This document shows, in pieces, positions 7,377 to 14,047 of a stretch of DNA of 14,778 nt. Each line of letters begins with the position of its first letter. Position 1 is the first letter of the stretch. The position numbers were made by a program, and so were the translations under genes. The notes under the pieces were generated by a model that saw only the letters and a list, made by a program, of their open reading frames with translations, did no database searches and had not been told where the DNA came from. The stretch is from Planctomycetota bacterium (lineage in GTDB: Bacteria > Planctomycetota > MHYJ01 > JACQXL01): the NCBI GenBank assembly GCA_016208805.1, contig JACQXL010000029.1:1-14778 (forward strand). Reading direction: 5' to 3'.

Positions 7377-7476
7377 CCTTGCTCAGCACTTACTCCGTGG
7401 TGCAAAGGTGGTGGCTAATGGATATGTCGTAGTAAGTCTTTATTGAGCGTAACATAGTTAATGTCCTCTCTTATCC

Positions 7477-7545
7477 GTCATTCCTGCGAAAGCAGGAATC
7501 CAGGAAACCGCCAAAATACTGGATTCCCGCCTACGCGGGAATGAC
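7477..7545. repeat. REP-like paired hairpins with 27-nt inverted arms
   Basis: The arms 7477-7503 and 7519-7545 are near-perfect inverted copies, both beginning GTCATTCC and ending AATCCAG when read inwards. Each arm is itself a hairpin: ATTCCTGC/GCAGGAAT with a GAAA loop (7480-7499) and ATTCCCGC/GCGGGAAT with a CTAC loop (7523-7542). This architecture of two head-to-head palindromes is typical of REP/BIME-like or MITE elements found in many copies in bacterial genomes. Confidence 0.85.
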
Positions 7546-7581
7546 AAGCGGGACGGGAATGACAAGTGGGGCGGGAATGAC
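7546..7581. repeat. 18-bp tandem duplication of the repeat end
   Basis: Two 18-nt units (7546-7563 and 7564-7581) both end GGGAATGAC, the same as the end of the preceding hairpin arm (7537-7545). It looks like local slippage expansion of the repeat terminus. Confidence 0.8.
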
Positions 7582-7604
7582 ACCATAGAGGGGTGGTTAG
7601 GACA

Positions 7605-7633
7605 TTAACAAGGTGAATATCAATAGTTATTAG
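7605..7633 (+). promoter_or_regulatory. weak candidate promoter for pilT
   Basis: TTAACA (7605-7610, five of six to consensus) and TATTAG (7628-7633, four of six) are spaced 17 bp apart. The -35 overlaps the right arm of an inverted repeat, so the match may be incidental. Confidence 0.25.
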
Positions 7634-7666
7634 ATATGACGAATTACAAAGTAAGTGCTGGACATA

Positions 7667-7726
7667 AGTGGCTGTAACAGTCCCCCGCTCTTTCTACCAG
7701 AAAGAACGGGGTACTTAACAGCCACT
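7667..7726 (+). repeat. long hairpin directly upstream of pilT
   Basis: The outer arms AGTGGCTGT (7667-7675)/ACAGCCACT (7718-7726) enclose an inner stem of CCCCG (7683-7687) plus TCTTTCT (7689-7695) paired with AGAAAGA (7699-7705) plus CGGGG (7707-7711), with loop ACC and one C/A mismatch. It ends 16 nt before the preferred pilT start. Its core ACAGTCCC..CCGCTCTTT recurs in the palindrome at 13448-13490, so it is probably a dispersed repeat, though a role in the pilT leader is possible. Confidence 0.75.
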
Positions 7727-7742
7727 AATGGAGTCGCGTAAT

Positions 7743-8858
7743 ATGGAAGAACCTAAAAAAGAGGCAAAAGAGATAGATAAGTTATTCATCGCACTGGCTA
7801 AGAATAAGGGCTCGGATATGCATCTCAAGACCGGCTTGAAGCCGGTTTTCCGGATTGCCACGGTACTGCACGAGGTCGGCAATTATCCGCTCAGCGCGGC
7901 AGATATTAAACGATTTATCTACCAGATAATGAGCGATACCCAGACCAAACGGTTTGAGGCGGAAAATAACCTTGATTTCGCCTACGAGATTGAAGGGGTG
8001 GGCCGGTTCAGAATCAATGTCTTTCAGGAACGCGGCACTGTAGCCGTAGCGGTCAGGCGGGTCAATACCGAAATACCTTCTTTCGCCGACCTGCACCTCC
8101 CGCCGGTCATTCAGAAAATTGCAATGATGAAAGAAGGATTGGTGGTTGTTTCCGGCGTGACCGGCTCGGGCAAATCCACCACGCTGGCATCAATGGTCCA
8201 ATACATCAATGACAACCGCAAATGCCATATCATCACCATTGAAGACCCGATAGAATATCTGTTTAAGGACAGCAAGTCTTTTATTAACCAGCGTGAAATC
8301 GGCATTGATGTGGCTTCATTCAATGCGGCATTAAAATATATTGTCAGGCAAAACCCTGATGTGATTCTGGTCGGCGAAATGCGTGATAGTGAAAGCGTAG
8401 AAGCAGGTCTGATGGCGGCCGAGACCGGGCATCTGGTCTTCGGCACGCTTCACGCCTCCAATGCGACCCAGACCGTTTCAAGAATGCTTGACCTGTTCCC
8501 GGCCGAGCGGCAGGAATTAATCCGCCAGAATCTTGCGCTTAACCTCAAAGCGGTATTATGCCAGAAATTGGCCCCGTCGGCCAAAAAAGAAGTCCGGGTT
8601 GTGCCGGCTGCCGAGGTAATGCTTACTAATTCAACTATCCAGAAATTTATTCAGAATAAAGAAGATAAAAAGATACCGGACGTGATTAAAACAAGTATTG
8701 ATGAAGGAATGCAGGACTTCAACCGTTCGCTTTACCAATTCATCAAGGAAGGTCTCTTGACCGAAGAAATCGCCCTTAAATACTCGCCCAACGCCGAACA
8801 ATTGAGGATGAATCTGAAGGGAATTTCGTTAGAGGAAGGCCATAAGATTATCAGTTAG
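7743..8858 (+). CDS. pilT: type IV pilus twitching/retraction ATPase PilT
   Basis: A hexameric cytoplasmic ATPase that depolymerises type IV pili. From the chosen start it is 371 aa, typical for PilT. Walker A GVTGSGKST is at about 138-146, the Asp box IEDPIEY at about 166-172, Walker B VILVGEMRD at about 207-215, and the His box TGHLVFGTLHA at about 228-238. The C-terminus ends in PilT style, with FIKEGLLTEE and LRMNLKGI. An ATG at 7728 is in frame (adding MESRN), but GGAG at 7731-7734 sits 8 nt before the ATG at 7743, which therefore looks like the true start. No pilus biogenesis genes adjoin it; relatives of the pilus system (GspC, GspD) lie 1.5 kb or more downstream on the other strand. 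Confidence 0.95.
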   Translation: MEEPKKEAKEIDKLFIALAKNKGSDMHLKTGLKPVFRIATVLHEVGNYPLSAADIKRFIYQIMSDTQTKRFEAENNLDFAYEIEGVGRFRINVFQERGTVAVAVRRVNTEIPSFADLHLPPVIQKIAMMKEGLVVVSGVTGSGKSTTLASMVQYINDNRKCHIITIEDPIEYLFKDSKSFINQREIGIDVASFNAALKYIVRQNPDVILVGEMRDSESVEAGLMAAETGHLVFGTLHASNATQTVSRMLDLFPAERQELIRQNLALNLKAVLCQKLAPSAKKEVRVVPAAEVMLTNSTIQKFIQNKEDKKIPDVIKTSIDEGMQDFNRSLYQFIKEGLLTEEIALKYSPNAEQLRMNLKGISLEEGHKIIS

Positions 8859-8939
8859 CCCAGATGTCGCTCTGCTCATCGGGATAAGAACCAGTAACGC
8901 CCCGAACTGCCTTCGGCGGCATCGGGACGAACTGGTTCT
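8859..8939. terminator. inverted repeats between convergent pilT and nifU-like genes
   Basis: Two stem structures fill the gap between the convergent stops at 8858 and 8938. The first is CCC-GATG (8859-8866, one bulged A)/CATCGGG (8877-8883). The second is AGAACCAGT (8887-8895)/ACTGGTTCT (8931-8939), with inner CCCGA (8901-8905)/TCGGG (8922-8926) and a tip hairpin around CCTTCGG. The position suggests a bidirectional terminator; there is no proper T-run, so an intrinsic mechanism is unproven. Confidence 0.5.
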
Positions 8940-9156
8940 AAACCGCTTTAACGCTTTTTACTTCCGGCACCTCTTTTTTGAGCACCTGCTCCACGCTTGA
9001 CTTCAGGGTCATCTGTGACATCGGACAGCACCCGCAGGTGCCGGTTAACCTGACGCTGACTACACCGTCTTTAATATCCACCAGTTCCACATTCCCGCCG
9101 TCTGCGGCCAGGAACGGTCTAATTTTGTTTAATGCCGCTTCTACTTTATCTTTCAT
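8938..9156 (-). CDS. NifU C-terminal-domain-like Fe-S scaffold protein
   Basis: A 72-aa stand-alone NifU C-terminal domain (NfuA/Nfu type). Features of the family are visible: VEAALNKIRPFLAADGGNVEL at the N-terminus, then TGTCGCCPMSQMTLK with the Cys41-x-x-Cys44 motif that assembles or carries a [4Fe-4S] cluster between two subunits. The size is normal for the short stand-alone Nfu proteins. It probably serves Fe-S enzymes such as the Nfn-type pair in this window, though that link is only inferred. It lies 47 nt after the Kelch gene on the same strand and may share its transcript; its own ribosome binding site is weak. Confidence 0.9.
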   Translation of the reverse strand: MKDKVEAALNKIRPFLAADGGNVELVDIKDGVVSVRLTGTCGCCPMSQMTLKSSVEQVLKKEVPEVKSVKAV

Positions 9157-9203
9157 ATTGACATCACAACCTTTCTATACTCTGGCAGTTTGAGCAGGGC
9201 GAA

Positions 9204-9489
9204 CTATTGCACCGGAGGCGTATATTCCCAGGCATCACCGAAATATTCATCATCACCGCCGTAGCCGCCGTAAATAATCATCTTCTGGCCGGTCCAGACC
9301 GCGCTATGACGCTGACGTTGTTTGGGCGCACCGGATAATTGAGAAGATTCCCAGGTATCGGTCACCATATCGTAAAGTCCGCCGGTATTCTGCGGCACCG
9401 CACCGTTATCCACGCCGCCCCAGATAATAAGCCGCGGGTTACTGCCGCCGGTCCAGGCCATCGTATGATTGTATCGTACCGGTACCGGT
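9204..9489 (-). pseudogene. Kelch-repeat lipoprotein, displaced 3' part
   Basis: This is the downstream continuation of the Kelch gene in another reading frame. It encodes PVRYNHTMAWTGGSNP, LIIWGG, and then a full repeat ending RQRHSAVWTGQKMIIYGG, and finishes EYTPPVQ, so at least two repeat starts remain. The join near 9475-9490, inside a duplicated ACCGGT, leaves HTALWTG and HTMAWTG only about a dozen residues apart where about 50 or more are normal. A repeat-length segment therefore seems to have been lost out of frame. Taken together with 9439-10356 this was one gene of about 400 residues or more. Confidence 0.7.
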
Positions 9490-10356
9490 CCAGAGCGCCG
9501 TGTGACGTTCACGCCCGACCGGCGCACCGGTTGTGGCCATACTCGTCCATGTATCATTCGTCGGATTATATCTGGCGCCGGTATTAAGATAAGCCGGATT
9601 AGAACCACCCCAGACAATCATTTCCGTGTCGGTCCAAACTGCAGTATGAAGCCATCGCGCTGATGGTGCACCGCTGGTGGAACCGTTCAGCCAGGTATTA
9701 AACTCAGGGATATACATCTGGAGGTCGCCTAAATAAGCAGGATTATTAACTGCTCCTTGACCTGATTGCCAGAACCCCCCAAAACCACCGAAGACTATCA
9801 TCCTAGAACCGCTCCAGACCGCCGCATGACCGACTCTGGATGCAATTGTCTGGAATGTAATACTTCCATCTGTTCTGGTCGGGGCTGAAGTCGCAATCCA
9901 AGAATCACTGGCCCGGCTGTATATCCCACCATCATTCAGTATTCCCGAGGTATTACGTCCCGCGAAGATAATCATTTCTGCACCTGTCCAGATAGAGGTA
10001 TGGCTGTTACGGGCTGACGGTGCACCGACCAATGATGTGGTCGTCCATTCAGAGGTAGTCTGGTTCCAGATGCTACCGCTATTTAAATAACCGCCTATGC
10101 CGCGCCCGCCCCAGACAAGCATCCGACCGGTGATGCCCTTGTCGGTATAACCGATTATCCAGAGCGCGGTATGGGTATCCCTGACCCCGCCCGTGCCGGA
10201 CAGTTGTTCCCATTGACCGGAACCGCCGGTGGCCGGTTGCGGACGACCGCTGAAACCGGTATCTACAACGGACGGGTCTTTAGTCCACGGACAACCCAAT
10301 AAAAAGGTAAGAGAAATAGTAATAATTAGAGCCAGACAGATATTTCGGTTTATCAT
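9439..10356 (-). CDS. Kelch-repeat lipoprotein, 5' part of a frame-disrupted gene
   Basis: A 305-aa reading frame. It starts with a lipoprotein signal peptide: MINRN, hydrophobic 6-20 and lipobox LLGC with Cys22 as the lipidated residue, so the product should be membrane-anchored outside the cytoplasm. It then has Kelch-like repeats of roughly 50-65 residues with the signature R..HTAxWTG.xMIVWGG...YxPxxDTW. Starts are visible at RDTHTALW, RNSHTSIW, RVGHAAVW, RWLHTAVW and RERHTALW. Such repeats form a beta-propeller used for binding. The last 11 residues (IQSYDGLDRRQ) are out-of-frame sequence before an early stop; the genuine continuation is at 9204-9489. GGGAG (10365-10369) lies 8 nt before the ATG. 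Ligand unknown. Confidence 0.8.
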   Translation of the reverse strand: MINRNICLALIITISLTFLLGCPWTKDPSVVDTGFSGRPQPATGGSGQWEQLSGTGGVRDTHTALWIIGYTDKGITGRMLVWGGRGIGGYLNSGSIWNQTTSEWTTTSLVGAPSARNSHTSIWTGAEMIIFAGRNTSGILNDGGIYSRASDSWIATSAPTRTDGSITFQTIASRVGHAAVWSGSRMIVFGGFGGFWQSGQGAVNNPAYLGDLQMYIPEFNTWLNGSTSGAPSARWLHTAVWTDTEMIVWGGSNPAYLNTGARYNPTNDTWTSMATTGAPVGRERHTALWTGTGTIQSYDGLDRRQ

Positions 10357-10389
10357 ATCGCTTTCTCCCGCCTAATTTCCCCTCTATTT

Positions 10390-10419
10390 ATAATATATGG
10401 CTTTCCTGCAGGATGTCAA
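10390..10419 (-). promoter_or_regulatory. promoter for the Kelch lipoprotein gene
   Basis: On the minus strand a consensus -35 TTGACA (10414-10419) is followed by two overlapping -10 candidates, each five of six to consensus: TATATT (10392-10397, 16-bp spacing) and TATTAT (10390-10395, 18-bp spacing). It lies about 35 nt upstream of the ATG, in the short gap after the gspD stop. Confidence 0.6.
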
Positions 10420-10425
10420 GTATTT

Positions 10426-12280
10426 TTACTTTTTATTATCCTTATCCTCTTTTAGCCCTTCCATTAATTTCCTTTCTTCCTTGGTCTTTTCGAATAAATC
10501 GGATAACTGTCTCATAATATGCGGCTTGATGAAAATCCAGAGGTTCTTTTTTATAGTCACATCCTTAGTTCTGGAAAATAATGCCCCCAGAATCGGGATA
10601 TCACCCAGAAGCGGAATCTTGGATACCGCTTGAGTCTTGTATTCCTTGGTAAGCCCGCCGATAACAACGGTATCTCTGTCCGGCACTGTTACCACTGTTT
10701 TAAGTGTACGAGTTGTTTTACCTGGTCGCTCCGTAGAATAAGACGACTCAACGAACTCGCCTACTTCTTGTTCTATTTCCAATCTCAGGTAATCATCCGC
10801 GCTGATATGTGGAATAATCTTCAACTTGGTACCAGCAACAAGAAAACCACCAAAAGTAATCCCCGTAACTGTCCCATCCGGACCAATGGTTCTGGTGTCG
10901 TACGGAATTTCGTCAGTGATATTAAAAGTCGCCTCAGCATTGTCGTTAGTAAGTAACCGTGGTGTCGCCTTGACATCTATGTCGGTATCCTTCTGTGATG
11001 CCTGCAATAAAAACGGGATACTGTCCACGGAATCCTTCCAGAGTCCGACCGTCAGGCCGCCTGCTTTTGGCGGAATCGGCACCCGGCCGCCGGTGGTGGT
11101 GCGTGTAGAAAGCCCAAACTCTGTCCCACCAGCGTAACCGGCTTGTTTATCAGGGTCTTTATAATGGAACTCTCCCACACCGGCTAATTCTATTCCCAAA
11201 TCCCTGAGTTTATCGGTGGAAAGTTCCACAATCGCCGCTTCTATCAGCACCTGCTCCTTTTTGATATCTATCTTCTTGATTAATTCCACCATCTCCTCAT
11301 AAACGGCCGGCGGCGCAATGATAATCAGCGAATTGGTGCTCTTCTCGGACATTACGGTCATTATCTCCTGCGGCCGGCGGGCCGTGGCCGGAATCCCCGC
11401 CACCTGTTTGGCAAAGATTGATTCTATTATCTTGGCCACCTCTTCGGCATTGGTGTTAATCAGTTTATAAGTATATATATTTGTATCCTTGCTCTTGGCC
11501 TCGCCATCCAGCATATCTATAATCTTCAATACCTGCTTCATATCTTTTTCCAGCGCAAAGATAATTACGGAATTGGTCCGCTCGTCTATGGACGCAAACG
11601 GCCTGGGAATCGGGATGCCCGGCCGCGGCTTTGTCGTTGAGGTCATTATCTGGATATATTCATTAAGCGCCGCCCGGACCGCCTGGGCATTGGCGTATCT
11701 CAGCGTCCGCACCTCGGTCTGGTACGGCTGGGTCTCCTGGTCTATCTGCTTGACCACCTCATAAAGCCGTCTGATATTTGATGCATACTCGGTTACTATC
11801 AGCATATTGGCATCCGCGGATGGGATAAAAGTGGCATCCTTGCTCTTGAGAGACATCAGCATCGTGGAAACCGTGGTCGCATCAATATATTTAAGCGGAA
11901 TTATCTGCGTAACAATCTGGTCGTTAAAGCCCAGATTTTCTATATCTTCGGCGCTGCGCACCATCATCGGGTTTTCCTTGACCTCGGTCGTCCGGACCAG
12001 TTTCAGGGCGGTATCGGTGGACACAATCGCCAGCCCTTTCATCCGCAGGATGGACTCAATCACGTTGAAGAACTTATCGGCCGGTATGGTCACGCCCGGC
12101 GGTGTGATGATGTTGATTTGCTCGTTTAATAATGCCTTGTTCCAGAAGCGTGCCCAGTTGCGCCTGGCCAATATTTACGGTCATTTCACTGACTGGCTTC
12201 TTATCCTTTGACTCCTCGCTACTCAATGGAGCGCAAATCAGTAATAATAAAATGACCAGCCACCCTAACAATCTTTTCAT
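10426..12280 (-). CDS. gspD: type II secretion secretin GspD, with one-base frameshift
   Basis: The outer-membrane secretin through which type II substrates exit. The start at 12280 gives a signal peptide (MKRLLGWLVILLLLICAPLSS) and MTVNIGQAQLGTLLEQ, then the frame breaks. Dropping one G of a GG pair (plus-strand CC at 12135-12136) restores ALLNEQINIITPPGVTIPADKFF and an uninterrupted frame to 10426, about 617 aa in all. The long downstream frame alone (from TTG at 12171) would lack the signal peptide. Several N-type domains follow, each with an xxPLKYxxA or TYKLxNTNAEE-like strand, then the secretin core ending in TVVIGGLTKE, IPLLGDIPILGALF and LWIFIKPHIM. There is no obvious pilotin-binding tail beyond a short charged end. 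GGAG at 12293-12296 precedes the start. It lies directly after the GspC-like gene. Confidence 0.88.
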
Positions 12281-12289
12281 AATTTGTAA

Positions 12290-13396
12290 CTACTCCACCT
12301 TAAAGGTTCCGCCGCCCACTTTTTCCAATTTACCGGCGGTCAGCAACTCTATCTCGTACGTACCCGGCGTCCATCCCTGTTTGCGCTCCACCCAAATAAA
12401 ATTCCAGGCCGAGGCGGCATCCAGCGGTTTGGTGCCCAAATAAATCACCTCACCGTTGGTCGTATCGGTCCATCTGGTGATTACCTTGGTCAACCCCTTA
12501 AGAACCTCCTGGTTCTGGAAGCAGGAATAAATCCTTGGCGCTGTGGTCTTAAACGATGTGGCCGGTTCTATGGGGCTGTTGTCCGGATTAACCTTGGCCG
12601 CGAAACTGATGGTTACATAATCGCCCACCGGCGCGATGGCCTCGCCCTGGTTCAACTGCAATAACCTGGTGACATACTCGCCCATATCCGTATTGGACGC
12701 AATATCGGCTCCGTCCAGCCCGGTAAACTTCTGTATCTGCTCCAGCACGAACTTGGGCGGAAGCGTATCAACGATTGATTTAATCTGCGGTTTCAACTCC
12801 TCCACCGACACCGATTTATTGGCTAATTTCTCCAGTATATCATAGGGAATCCCGCCCGTCACCGCGGCCATACCAGCCACGTCCTTCAGAACAGAATCAA
12901 TGCTCTGCGGCGTAATCGCACCGGACCAACCCTTATCCACCGTCAGTTTCGTGGTCTCGCCTTTCTCATTAGTAAGTGTCACGACGCCCTCTGTAATCTT
13001 GGTTATCTCCCAACCGTCTATCTTGAATTTTTCAGGATAAGACCTTTCCTGGCCGGTTGACTGGTTCAGGATAAATGCGATGGGTGTCCGGCCGGTTTCA
13101 ATAATGGTTCCTTTGAGAACCAGATTAAGTCTGGTCGGCTGTGTAACCGGATTAACCGGAAGGTTAATCTGAGGAAACCATATCCGTTCCCAGGCCAATG
13201 CGATAATCGCGCCCAGCGAGGGAAATTTGGAACCTGACGGATTCTTGACCGTTCCGGGTTTGGGCAAATCAGTATCCTTCTCTAATTGAGCGAGCACACT
13301 CGCCACCTCGGCCCGGCCCTGGAAGAAATCAAACACCAGGTAGCCGAAAAGGACTATCAATGCCGCTATTAATATCTGATACGCCTTCTTACGCAT
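12290..13396 (-). CDS. GspC-like type II secretion inner-membrane component with unusual C-terminus
   Basis: A 368-aa protein with one N-terminal transmembrane helix (about 7-24). A region at about 90-152 (LVLKGTIIETGRTPIAFIL...TLTNEKGETTKL) matches the homology-region pattern of GspC/PilP proteins, which docks onto the secretin N-domains. A helical stretch follows (about 163-256). The last 110 residues (about 257-368) look like a beta-sandwich with WxxxxxGWTPGTYEIEL and a final FKVE, in place of the PDZ domain usual in GspC. The stop lies 9 nt before the gspD start, as in gspC-gspD operons, which supports the role. No gene symbol is given because the assignment rests on weak similarity plus context. 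Confidence 0.65.
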   Translation of the reverse strand: MRKKAYQILIAALIVLFGYLVFDFFQGRAEVASVLAQLEKDTDLPKPGTVKNPSGSKFPSLGAIIALAWERIWFPQINLPVNPVTQPTRLNLVLKGTIIETGRTPIAFILNQSTGQERSYPEKFKIDGWEITKITEGVVTLTNEKGETTKLTVDKGWSGAITPQSIDSVLKDVAGMAAVTGGIPYDILEKLANKSVSVEELKPQIKSIVDTLPPKFVLEQIQKFTGLDGADIASNTDMGEYVTRLLQLNQGEAIAPVGDYVTISFAAKVNPDNSPIEPATSFKTTAPRIYSCFQNQEVLKGLTKVITRWTDTTNGEVIYLGTKPLDAASAWNFIWVERKQGWTPGTYEIELLTAGKLEKVGGGTFKVE

Positions 13397-13398
13397 AC

Positions 13399-13875
13399 TT
13401 ACTGAACTCTTGCCCTTACAGGATAAACGAAATGCTCCCTGCGCGGACCCCGCTCTTTGCGAGACAAAGAGCGGGGCGGGACTGTCCCGCTTACAAGTAA
13501 TAGTAGTTCAATACGGTGGGCGTCTACTCCCACTTTGATTGATTCATTCTTCGGGTCTAATTTTATCTCCCAGGATTGCATCGTATCAGCGCCAATTATA
13601 ACCTCACGGGAAAGTTTTTCCAGAACATAGAATTGGTCCTGAATAATCCGCCCATTAACTCGTAAAATGATATTTGTAACCAAATTAGTCTTTAGTTCAG
13701 TTTTACTCTCCGCTAAACGAAATGCCATCGGACTTGGTAAATTAACCAGTGGAGTTACTTTCCGGGCAATATCCTTTCGGATAACCGAACGTCGGACACC
13801 GGTATCAAAGAGCACCTCTGCTTTAACCTGACCTTGAATCCCTTTAATAATTAGCTGCTTTATAATTAAACCCAT
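13399..13875 (-). CDS. retropepsin-like aspartic protease (clan AA)
   Basis: A 158-aa single-domain protein. VLFDTGVRRSVI (21-32) contains the catalytic DTG triad (Asp24), and VIIGADTMQSWEIKLD (92-107) is the conserved IIGxDxLxxxxxxID strand of retropepsin folds. One domain implies a homodimer. The chosen start is the ATG at 13875 because GGAGG (13882-13886) sits 6 nt upstream; the in-frame extension to 13935 runs into a palindromic repeat. The C-terminal residues 129-143 are encoded by another palindrome (13448-13490), so the tail may be recently acquired. The stop is 2 nt before the gspC-like ATG. There is no signal peptide, so it is probably cytoplasmic. The substrate is unknown and there are no retroelement genes nearby. 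Confidence 0.82.
   Translation of the reverse strand: MGLIIKQLIIKGIQGQVKAEVLFDTGVRRSVIRKDIARKVTPLVNLPSPMAFRLAESKTELKTNLVTNIILRVNGRIIQDQFYVLEKLSREVIIGADTMQSWEIKLDPKNESIKVGVDAHRIELLLLVSGTVPPRSLSRKERGPRREHFVYPVRARVQ
13448..13490. repeat. double palindrome inside the aspartic protease gene
   Basis: A perfect 12-bp stem CCCCGCTCTTTG (13448-13459)/CAAAGAGCGGGG (13465-13476) with loop CGAGA is followed at once by GCGGGAC (13476-13482)/GTCCCGC (13484-13490) around a single T. Read in reverse it shares ACAGTCCC and CCGCTCTTT with the hairpin upstream of pilT (7678-7711). It is translated as the C-terminal tail of the protease. Confidence 0.85.
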
Positions 13876-13910
13876 TTTACACCTCCATTTCGTTTTACTA
13901 ATTCCAGGGA

Positions 13911-13928
13911 CCCCGTCATACGGCGGGG
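13911..13928. repeat. short palindrome upstream of the aspartic protease gene
   Basis: A stem CCCCGTC (13911-13917)/GGCGGGG (13922-13928) with an ATAC loop and one T-G wobble. It lies in the leader of the retropepsin-like gene, between its promoter candidate and its ribosome binding site. Confidence 0.55.
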
Positions 13929-14001
13929 CAGGCACCTGACCGCCCCGATGGACTCCGATGTCCCAACGGGAATGCGGAATCCCCAGAATTACGATACGAT
14001 A

Positions 14002-14030
14002 AATATGACATTATCCCTTGAAGAAGTCAA
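14002..14030 (-). promoter_or_regulatory. candidate promoter for the protease-gspC-gspD run
   Basis: On the minus strand TTGACT (14025-14030, five of six) and CATATT (14002-14007, four of six) have 17-bp spacing. It lies about 125 nt upstream of the protease ATG, in a 172-bp gap without genes whose other content is palindromic repeat sequence. Confidence 0.4.
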
Positions 14031-14047
14031 CTTAAATCTGCAAAATA

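Larger units (their letters stand above)
7384..7660. repeat. large imperfect palindromic element, possibly MITE-like
   Basis: Three nested inverted pairs occur in order: CAGCACTTAC (7384-7393)/GTAAGTGCTG (7651-7660), TATTGA (7441-7446)/TCAATA (7620-7625), and GTTAATGTCCT (7457-7467)/AGGACATTAAC (7599-7609). The gaps between the second and third pairs are 10 nt on both sides. A distinct repeat (7477-7581) occupies the centre. There is no transposase. It could be a non-autonomous element or a structured RNA. Confidence 0.6.
7377..7727. other. 350-bp intergenic region made of nested inverted repeats
   Basis: No plausible gene is seen between the metallopeptidase stop and pilT. The stretch holds an outer imperfect palindrome (7384-7660), a paired-hairpin repeat inside it (7477-7545), an 18-bp tandem duplication (7546-7581), a possible promoter for pilT (7605-7633) and a long hairpin just before pilT (7667-7726). 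Confidence 0.8.

Noticed and set aside
7728..7742. Upstream pilT start
   Set aside because: GGAG lies between the two ATGs with good spacing only for the second, at 7743.
13448..13476. Intrinsic terminator between the protease and gspC-like genes
   Set aside because: The strong stem lies inside the protease reading frame, has no T-run on either strand, and the next gene is only 2 nt from the stop; it fits a dispersed repeat better.
13399..13875. Retroelement or prophage remnant suggested by the retropepsin fold
   Set aside because: No reverse transcriptase, integrase or capsid sequence is nearby; bacterial stand-alone retropepsin-like proteins are known as ordinary chromosomal genes.
13876..13935. 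N-terminal extension of the protease (start at 13935)
   Set aside because: The extension is encoded by a palindromic repeat, while a strong GGAGG sits 6 nt before the ATG at 13875.
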